A program made the translations under genes and the position numbers. DNA of 64,000 nt from Symbiodinium natans (Eukaryota; Sar; Dinophyceae; Suessiales; Symbiodiniaceae), in the NCBI GenBank assembly GCA_905221605.1, contig CAJNDS010000074.1, positions 65,001 through 129,000 on the forward strand, in the 5' to 3' direction. The notes below the pieces were generated by a model. The model did no database searches. It was not told where the DNA came from and saw only the letters and a program-made list of their open reading frames with translations. Shown here in pieces: positions 53,834 to 62,300 of the stretch; position 1 is the stretch's first letter; each line of letters opens with the position of its first letter.

Positions 53834-54749
53834 GTTTAGGGTTTGGGGTTTAGGGTTTAGGGCGAAGGGTTGTGGGTTTAGGGTTTAGGGTTTAGGGTTC
53901 AGGGTTTAGGGTTTAGAGGGGGGTGGGGGGATTCAAGTTGGGTTTCGGATTCGGGGGCGTAGGGTTGCAGGGTGTTGGTTTAGCTGTAGGTTTTCGGTCT
54001 ACTCACCCACACACACACCTCAAACCCCAAACCCCAAACCCTAAACCCTAAACCCTAAACCCCTCAATTAGCGGGCCGTTAGGCTCTGCGCGTTGGTCAA
54101 AAGCCCGCAGTGCCAGTGACGGGAGTCGAGACAAATGTCTTTGTTCAGGGTTTAGAATTTAGGGTTGAGGGGGTTTAGAGGGTCTAGGGGGTTTTTGGGG
54201 GTTTGGGGGATTTGAGAGGGGTTTGGGGTCTGGGGCCTAAGCGTTTCAGAGTACGTCGCTCAAGGTTTATATAGGGACATGTTTTTTTTGAGCCTCGAGA
54301 TATGCTTCAAAGCTTTGCTTACGATGGTGCTATTTCGGCAGAGTGTTTTAAAAGAAGGTCCAGCCTAGTTACTGATTTGCCGCCACGTGCGCTCTGTTTT
54401 CTAGGACTCAGTATCTGTTGTGAGGCGCTTGTTTTGGATGCGATACCATAAAACCCAAACCCTAAAGCCTAAACCCTAAACCCTAAACCCTTTTGAGAAC
54501 CCTAAACCCTTAACCCTAAACCCTAAACCCTAAACCCCAAACCCTAAACCCTAAACCCGACATCGCCCACTTCGCTTCTAAGCACCTCAGGAACGTACGT
54601 AGCATCCGAGCGCCATAAGAGTCTCGCACGAACTCCAAGAAAAGAATTGATGGGAATTAGCAGGGTCCTTGGTTTAGGGTTTAGGGTTTAGGGCTTAGGT
54701 TTTAGGGTTTAAGGTTTAGGGTTTAGGGTTTAGGGCTATAACAAACCTT

Positions 54750-54847
54750 GGGATGTACCCCCCTTATACCAACAGCCCTTTTTCGTGATTGCAGTGGAGT
54801 GTACATTCATCCCTACTAGGGACTGTTAGTATACGGGGGAACATCCC
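54750..54847. mobile_element. Family H foldback element
   Basis: GG(G)ATGTACCCCCCTTATACC and the inverse GGTATA-like right arm ending ACATCCCA pair over about 30 bases. ACAAAC lies just outside both ends, a candidate target duplication. A partial relative lies at 5868-5955. Confidence 0.75.
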
Positions 54848-55276
54848 ACAACAAACTACTTTCTTTTTTTGAGGGTTTAGGGTCTAGGCTTTAGGGTTTT
54901 AGGGTTCAGGGTTCAGGGTTTAGGGTTTAGGGTTTAGGGTTTAGGGTTTAGGGTTTTAGGGTTTTAGGGTTTAGGGTTTAGGGTTTAGGGTTTAGGGGGG
55001 GTGGGAGGTGGGGGAGAGCTGCCTTATGCCACTTTGAGGGCTCCGGTGTGCGAGCTCAGACATAGTGGGTTAAGGGCTTAGGCCATCTTTTGTGACCCTC
55101 AACCCGACACCTTAAACCCTGAACCCTAAACCCTGAACCCTAAAACCCTAAACCCTAAACCCTAAACCCTGAACCCTGAACCCTGAACCCTAAAACCCTA
55201 AAACCCTAAAACCCTAAACCCTAAAGCCTAAACTTTACCCTAAACCCGAAACTCTAAACCCTAACCCCGGAGCCAG

Positions 55277-55364
55277 GAAGTATTACTTGCAGCAGTACCA
55301 GCAGCACCTCTCCCACTACAAGGACCTCGAGGAGCAGTTTCGCCTCAACAAAGGCCCCCCTGGG
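55277..55364 (+). CDS. Candidate exon of the plus-strand gene model
   Basis: It follows GAGCCAG and joins in frame to 53754-53833, reading KYYLQQYQQHLSHYKDLEEQ and FRLNKGPPG, ending at GTTTAGGG. It is Gln/Tyr-rich and probably helical. Further possible exons lie near 55499-55555 and 55753-55790. No known domain. Confidence 0.4.
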
Positions 55365-55552
55365 GTTTAGGGTTTAGGGCTTAGGGCTTAGGGTTTAGAG
55401 TGTAGGTTTAGGATTTAGGGTTTAGGGTTTAGGGTTTAGGGTTTAGGGTTTTGTGGGGTTTCGCGTCGAGTGTACTAGGCTTGCTTTGAGGAGCTTAGGG
55501 CAGCTCACGGCGACAAAGCCGACAAAGGTTCCACTGTCGTACATGGAGGTTT

Positions 55553-55716
55553 ACGATTTTAGGGTGCCTTATTGGGGTCCCGATTATAGGGTTTAGGGTT
55601 TAGGGTTTAGGGTTTAGGGTTTCGGGTTTAGGGTTTAGGGTATAAGGGACTCCCACGATTTTGGGAGGCCTTTATAGGGGTACCTTACTTTCAAAAACTC
55701 CCACATGGTGGGGGGA
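55553..55716. mobile_element. Family C element with TTTAGGG array
   Basis: GATTTTAGGGTGCCTTATTG and, after the array (about 55587-55640), GGGACTCCCACGATTTTGGG then CTTACTTTCAAAAACTCC parallel 47695-47790. The array begins at TTATAGGG, where the empty copies have TTATG or TTATTC. Confidence 0.6.
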
Positions 55717-57283
55717 ATCTGTTGGTCATCCGTCCCTCCGCGCCGGCAGGCACCAGGAAACCCTCAGCCTTTACAGTTTGGATTTGTGGTCCCTAAACCC
55801 TAAACCCTAACCCTAAACCCTAAACTCTAAACCCTTTAGGATCTGGGGTTTGGGGTGTAGGAACAACAGGGAGGCCCAGGAACAAAAGACTCCCCAAAGG
55901 CCTACCTTTGCTAGCTGTTGTGCTGTGACACGAGCCCTTAAGCCCCCCAAACCCTAAACCCCAAACCCCAAACCCCAAACCCCAAACCCCAAACCCCAAA
56001 CCCTAAACCCTAAACCCTAAATCCTAAATCCTATATCCTAAACCTTCACGGCTGTGAGCCCCCTAAAGGCCCGAAATGCTCAATTACCGACCCTAAGCCC
56101 TAAAGCGCCTCTGTGTCTCAAAGCCCGAAGAACCCTAAGAACCCTGAAACCTCCGAAGAACCTTAAACCCTGAACCCTAAGAAACCCTAAACCCTAGCCC
56201 TAAACCCCAAACCCTAACCCCTAGCCCTGAACCCTAAACCCTAAACCCTAAACCCTAAACCCTAAACCCTAAACCCTGTAAACTTGGGAAGCGCTCTGAA
56301 CCCAGGCCCGTTTTTCCATTGGGGCATCCTCCTGCAGGCGCAGAGGGGGCTTAGGGGTTTAGCGATGTAGGGGTTTTGGGGTTTTGGGGTTTAGGGTTTA
56401 GGGTTTTGGGGTTTTGGGGTTTAGGGGTTAGGGTTTAGGGTTTGGGGGTTTTGGGGTTTTGGGGTTTTGGGGGTTTGAGGGTTTGGGGTTTAGGGTTTGG
56501 GGTTTTGGGGTTTTTGGGCTTTAGGGGTTTTGGGGTTTAGGGGTTATGGTTTGGGGGTTTGGGGTTTAGGGTTTAGGGTTTAGGGTTTAGGGTTTAGGGT
56601 GGTTTAGGGTTTAGGGTTTGGGCTTCATTGCTTAGATGTTTTCTCAGCGAAGGCATGTCCATGACATGGTGGCGAATGGCAAGGTTCTGTTGGACTGTGG
56701 GCATGTGTCTAAAACCTAAACCCTAAACCCTAAACCTTATACCCTAAACCCTAAACCCTAAACCCTAAACCCTAAACCCTAAACGTAGGTGAGAGAAGAT
56801 GTTCACAACTCTGCGCAACCCCAGAGTTCGGTGCCCTAAACTCTAAACCCTAAACCCCAAACCCTAAACCCCAAACCCCAAACCCTAAACCCATAGCTTC
56901 CTTAGCTTGTTGCTTTGTCCATGCTGAGGATAAGGCCCTGAGCCTGAAACCTGAAGCCGACGGAATCTTCGACCTCATGGATATGAAGGGTTTTAGGGCT
57001 TACGGTATAAGGGTTTGGGGTTTGAGGTGTGGGGTTTACGGTTTCGGGGTTTAGGGTTTGGGGTTTAGGGTTTAGGGTTTAGGGTTTGGGGTTTAGGGTT
57101 TCGGGTTTAGGGTTTAGGGTTGGGGTGTGGTCCTTGCGGTTTAGGGGTGTGGGGTTTCGGGGTTAGCCCCGAGGGTCATGCAATCGTACTTTAACCCAGG
57201 CACCTTGGAGCCCCCCGAAGGCCTAAACCCTGAACCCTAAACTGCCCTAAACCCTAAACCCAGCCCTGAACCCTGAACCCTAA

Positions 57284-57440
57284 GCCCTAACCCCTAAACC
57301 CTAAACCCTAAACCCTAAACCCTAAGCCCGAAACCCTAAACCCTAAACCCTAAACCCTAAACCCTAAACCCTAAACCCTAAATCCCAAACCCTAAACCCT
57401 AAACCCTAAACCCTAAACCCTAAACCCTAAACCCTAAGTC
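57284..57440. repeat. CCCTAAA array
   Basis: A mostly uniform C-rich array of about 20 units, followed by an exon-like island and then a TTTAGGG array (57557-57627). Confidence 0.95.
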
Positions 57441-57908
57441 CTAAGTCCTGACCACTGCTTGGTCTGACGCTGTTTGGGCTCGCAGTTGGGGAGATGGGCG
57501 ATTGCACCATAGGACTTTGCAAGGGCCCTGGAGCTGCGAAAGTGAGAGAGATTTCAGGGTTTAGGGTTTAGGGTTTAGGGTTTAGGGTTTAGGGTTTAGG
57601 GTTTAGGGTTTAGGGTTTAGGGTTTAGGGATGCTAGGTAGGAGGCGATTGTAGCTACGGGAATACAGTGAGCTTGCGGGTTCTCCTGGGGAGGAAATAGG
57701 GGAAGGTCTCAAGTAATTGTGAAGGCTGAGGCTCAGGCTCTTTGCATCAAAGAAATCTAGGGGCCCTAGATAAATATATACACTTAAAGGGATTCTGCCG
57801 GGTACTCCTAAAGAAGATGATTATAGGGTACCCTTAAAGGGATTATGATAGGGTACCCTTAAAGGGATCAAGGAGCTCGGCCTCATATGGCATCAGCTGC
57901 GCTCGAAA

Positions 57909-58500
57909 ATGGTCACCACCTACAGTGTCTACACTCTCTCAGGGCAGGAGTTCACGGTGCCACTGGAGGAAGAAGTGCGCAACGTTCGATCTTTGAAGAG
58001 GCCGCAGCCGAAGCCTAAACCCTAAAGCACTAGACCCTATAAAACCCCCAAAAACCCTACACCCTCTAAACCCTACAAACCCTCTAAACCCTCTAAACCC
58101 TGTAAACCCCTCAAACCCTACAAACCCCATAAACCCCACAAACCCCACAAACCCCATAAAGCCCCCACAAAACCCAAAACCGAGGCAGCTGATGAAGCTG
58201 AGCGGCATCCCCCGCTTCAGGCAACCCCGTTGGTTCTTAGAGTCTAGGGTTTAGGGTTTAGGGTTTAGGGTTTAGGGTTTAGGGTTTAGGGTTTAGGGTT
58301 TAGGGTTTAGGGTTTAGGGTTTAGGGTTTAGGGTTTAGGGTTTAGGGTTTAGGGTTTAGGGTTCCCGAGTAAGAACCAGTTTCAGGCAAAGGATTGTCCA
58401 TGCCGGCAGCACGTTACACGACGATGCCCGGCTGGACCGCGGGATGCAAGAGCTGCAGTTGGTCGTGCTTCTAGCCTGCGCCATTTATTGGGAGGTTTAG
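57909..58500 (+). CDS. Ubiquitin-like protein, 3 exons, telomere-bearing introns
   Basis: Exons 57909-58000, 58185-58220 and 58386-58500 give 80 codons plus stop in frame, both introns GC-AG. The protein begins MVTTYSVYTLSGQEFTVPL, continues with VRSLKRQLMKLSGIPRFRQ, GSTLHDDARLD and LQLVVLL: the same ubiquitin-like domain as in the two ankyrin genes but with no ankyrin part. Intron 1 (58001-58184) consists of degenerate CCCTAAA-like units. Intron 2 (58221-58385) has inverted ends (GTTGGTTCTTA / TAAGAACCAGT) around about 17 TTTAGGG units. The stop TAG (58498-58500) is the first TAG of the next array, so this may be a gene cut short by telomeric DNA. Confidence 0.75.
58221..58385 (+). mobile_element. 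Intron = foldback element with TTTAGGG loop
   Basis: GGTTCTTA near the left end and TAAGAACC near the right end form a stem. The array starts at GTCTAGGG, and its units run to 58362. Donor GCAACC, acceptor TTTCAG. Confidence 0.75.
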
Positions 58501-58690
58501 GGTTTGGGGTTTAGGGTTTAGGGTGTGGGGTTTAGGGTTTGGGGTTTAGGGTTTGGGGTTTAGGGTTTGGGGTTTGGGGTTTAGGGTTTGGGGTTTGGGG
58601 CTTGGGGTTTAGGGTGTGGGGTTTAGGGTTGGGGTTTAGGGTTTTGGGTTTCGGGTTTGGGGTTTAGGGTTTGGGGTTTAGGGTTTGGGG
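58495..58690. repeat. Alternating TTTGGGG/TTTAGGG higher-order array
   Basis: TTTAGGG and TTTGGGG alternate in partly regular order with GTGTGGGG variants. It begins with the stop codon of the preceding gene. Confidence 0.9.
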
Positions 58691-58733
58691 TAAGGAAACC
58701 AACCCTTAGATTAGAGGTTAGGGTTTAGGGTTA

Positions 58734-58842
58734 ATGCTGCCAAGACACCTGTGAACTCGCACAAGTCAAATCGCCCTTTTCAGATACTGCACTTGATCAT
58801 AGCTAAAAGGCCTGCAGAAGGGATATGATGCTTCATCATCAA
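58734..58842 (-). mobile_element. Possible short 3' LTR of the copia element
   Basis: Downstream of the polyprotein on its strand, GCAAAGGGGGAGTC resembles a polypurine tract, followed by TTGATGATG. The segment ends CAGCA where telomeric repeats begin (58733). TG...CA ends and position fit an LTR of about 107 bases, but the matching 5' LTR is outside the window. Confidence 0.25.
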
Positions 58843-59346
58843 GACTCCCCCTTTGCAGCATGCAAACTCATATCTAAGGCACACCACTCTTTCAAACACT
58901 TGGCCAGGTAGTTGTTAGGCCGTGGAGTGAGTGCTCAAAGCTCAAGGCCTTTTCTGCGTAACAACACCAACAACGGAGATCTAAAGGAGATCTACGGGGG
59001 GACGCCTAAGGACAGGACAGGAATCCCAAAAGTCCAGCGAGCTCCCCTTCTCGGAAACAATAGCAGCACTTACCGGCTGCCTACGATCAAGATGCTCTAA
59101 ACGATACTGCGGTTTCAAACACTCTGCGACGCTCAAGACTACGGAAAACCAGCTTACGCAAGACGGTGTCCACATACTTATCTGTACCAAGTATAGGACC
59201 TAGAAAACCCTTTAAGACGCTACTGGCCCCAAAGGAAGGAGAACTTACCCCGTCAACCCTATCTAAACACCCAAAACCTACATCACTTAAGACTAGGAAT
59301 CAGGACTTCTAGGAGTACGCCTTGTTTGAGGTCTACAGTTTCCGCT
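58843..59346 (-). other. 3' untranslated part of the copia element
   Basis: About 500 bases of unique, non-telomeric sequence between the polyprotein stop and the purine tract. No frame is supported. Confidence 0.5.
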
Positions 59347-62300
59347 TCACTGTGTTAAGCGACGTGGTGGTGTTTTCGGCTTCGGCTCGGCTTTCGGTTG
59401 AGATTTCGGCTTAGATTTTGGTTTGGGACCTGCGGCTTTCGATTTGCTTGGAGGAGGGTTTGGTACAGGAGCTATAGGGGTTGGAGGAGCTACAAGGAAC
59501 TCAGTTCTCCCCTGCCATTGCATCGTTGAGACGTTCGCCCCTTGGCGCGTGACCCTGAAGTTGTCATCAAGAATGCCACTGGTACCATCCCTGAAGATAC
59601 AGAAAGACCGACGATCCCCAACCAACCTGCTTAGTGATATCGGAAGTGCTGTCCGACTTGGGTCGAAGAACTGTTGGCGCCACATCGGATGCCATCTTAT
59701 CAGCAGACCAAGTTCGGGAATGTAGTGGAAGTTATCTCTGAGCCCTTCAATGGGCTGATGGCCGAGATTTCGGCGAAGCTCCCACTGAATCAATTCTTGT
59801 CTCTGCGCGATTAATATCATGTCCTGATGAGCTTGCGGGTTCAATTTCGGAGCTGGTGGGGGTTGCTTAACAGGAGGAGACTTTGGGACACCTACAGACT
59901 GTGCCTTCGCGGTTGGATGCTTTGGGGCAACAGTTCCCAACCAACCTTCAGGCGGTAGTTTCGGCTTAGGGATAGGGATAGCTACAGACTGCGATGTCAC
60001 GGGCGGAGGCCTTTTTACAACGGTTCCCAACCAACCATCCGGGGGCGGTTTTGGTGCAGGAGGCTTACTCTTAGGGTCTACTTCAAGACTCCCACCCGAA
60101 ACCAGAGACTCTTCCGAAAGCCCAGAACTCAACGAGGGATGGTGCCCCTGAAAGGAAGTTTGGGTACTTGACTTAGGATCTGGAGCTTTAGTTTTAGGCC
60201 CTGCCGCCTGAGACAGTTCTACTCCCCCGGTCCTAGACCCCTGTCCTATTTCAGGTTCGGGATTTGGGCTTTGAGGTTCCGACCAAATGTCTTCAAGAGA
60301 GGCTCTGCGGGATGGGGACTCATCTAACAACGGGTCGTAGGGATCATAGGGCTCAACATATAGAGCATACCACCTATGAAACAAGGCTCGTTCTTCTTCT
60401 TCTAGCGCCCTAGCGATCAAGTCCGCAGCCACAACTTCGACCTGATCCTCTGGCCCTACCAGTCCAACGTCATCCCCAAAAGCGACTACTGTCACCTCAG
60501 ACCCGTCTACAGCTCCCTGCGAAGATACTTGTTCTAGAACAGACCCTACTAGTTCTCCGTTCTCAGGTGGCCCCTGAAGATCTCTAAGTCTCCTTGCCCC
60601 TTGACTCCAACACCATCGCAAACATAGTTCCAAAAGTCTTGCGATTAAGACCGTGAACCCCATTACTAGCAGAAGTGGAACCCATGACGCTTCATCTTCT
60701 TCATCTTCAGATGGCTGAGCTTGCGCTCTGGAGATGCTCAGCACCACCACGGCGCATCTTAAGACATGGGACAACTGGACGACTCCAGCCAAGTCAAGTA
60801 GCTTCTGCATCCTCTGAGACGAAAGCGACTTGGTTAATAGGTCCGCGGTCATGACCTCCCCTGGTAGGTGAAAACATTGAAGCTCCTCATTCTCTATTCT
60901 CTCGTGCAATCTTCTCGCGCGAAGTCTCAAATGACGGGTTCTCCATGAGCCCGCCGGGAGAGCGATCAAGCAAGTGCATGCAACGTTGTCCGAATAGAGA
61001 GCTGGCGCCACCTGCCCTACTAGTTCGCGTACCAGGTCACTGACACTGTCTGTCATGACCATACCTTCCATGGCCGCATATAGCTCAGCTTCTGCCGAAC
61101 TCAGGCAGACGAACGTCTGCTTTGAGGAAACCCAGCCGATGACAGCGCCGGCCCATTTTAACACCACGCCGGTTTGTGACTTTTCGCCCAGCGGTGCAAA
61201 CGACGCGTCTGTGGCGACTTCTAGAGTCCCCTCCGTCATTTCGACCTTCACGCCCTGCGCAGGCTTCGGCCCGTACACCAGGCCCAAACCCGGCTTTCCT
61301 CGGAGATATCGCACGATGTTTTGGCACACTGCAATCGCCCTGCTAGGACGCTTGCTAGAAAGCTGAGAAGCACGGTTCACCGCCCACGCGATATCCAACC
61401 TTGTTTTCGTGGCCAACCACGTTAATTCTCCAATCAGCCCCTGCACTAAGCGAACCGACTCCATCTGGATATTCTCTTCTTGGGTCTCCTGATCCTTCTC
61501 AGCTGGATACGGCGTCGACGCAGTCCCCTCAATTTCGGGATGCCTGTTCAGCAACTCGGTGACATAGCTCACTTGTGTTAGGTAATACCTACCATTGTGC
61601 AGCCGGATATCAACACCAAGAAAGTGCAAACCGTCCTCCGCAAACTTAATGTCGCTGGTCTCCCAAAGCGTCTGAATGGCCCCTGCCACTGATTCCAATA
61701 AGCCTCTGCAAGCACTCAAGAGCATATCGTCAACATATACGCCAATGAGCCCCTTCAAAGCGTTGCTGGAATCCTGGATTTTCCAAAGAGACGGTTCGGA
61801 ATCGCTCTGTGTTAGTCTGTACTCCAAACCCTCGAAGGCCCACTTCAGCTGAGAAAGACATTTGTCACGGTGTCGGCTCCATGCCGCCGGGCTTAAGTCC
61901 AAGCCGTATAGTGCTCTCTGGATAACCCATCGCTCCGACGGTGGGATTATCTTGGCCTTGACCAGTATTTTAGGCGGCATCAAGATTATGCGTTTTCCTT
62001 TTCCCTTCCGTTCGTGCAGCGGCGCATACAGGAAGGCTTTTCTTATGTCTAGGATTGCAGCGGTCCACCCACATAGAGACGCCTGTCGCAACTGGATTCT
62101 CAACGCGATGGTGTCTAGCCCAGAGGCGTATACCTCTCGACGAGCAACTGCAACTTGATCGCTCCAGGTCTTCTGCTGAAAGTTTCCGCACGCCACTATG
62201 CGCGCGCGTCTTTTTCCCACCGGTGGCTTTCTCGTGAACACCACCTTTGCAGGTAGGATTTCTATTGCTCCACTCTGCACATCTTCCTCACACAACTGGT

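Larger units (their letters stand above)
55365..57908. other. Telomere-rich stretch with exon-like islands
   Basis: C-rich arrays at 55793-55830, 55960-56280, 56710-56890 and 57220-57440; G-rich arrays at 55366-55450, 56340-56630, 57000-57120 and 57557-57627. Coding-like pieces near 55499-55555, 55753-55790 (APGNPQPLQFGFV) and 57483-57555 (GEMGDCTIGLCKGPGAAKV). Two direct copies of a 24-base unit (TAGGGTACCCTTAAAGGGAT core) lie at 57821-57868. Confidence 0.5.
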
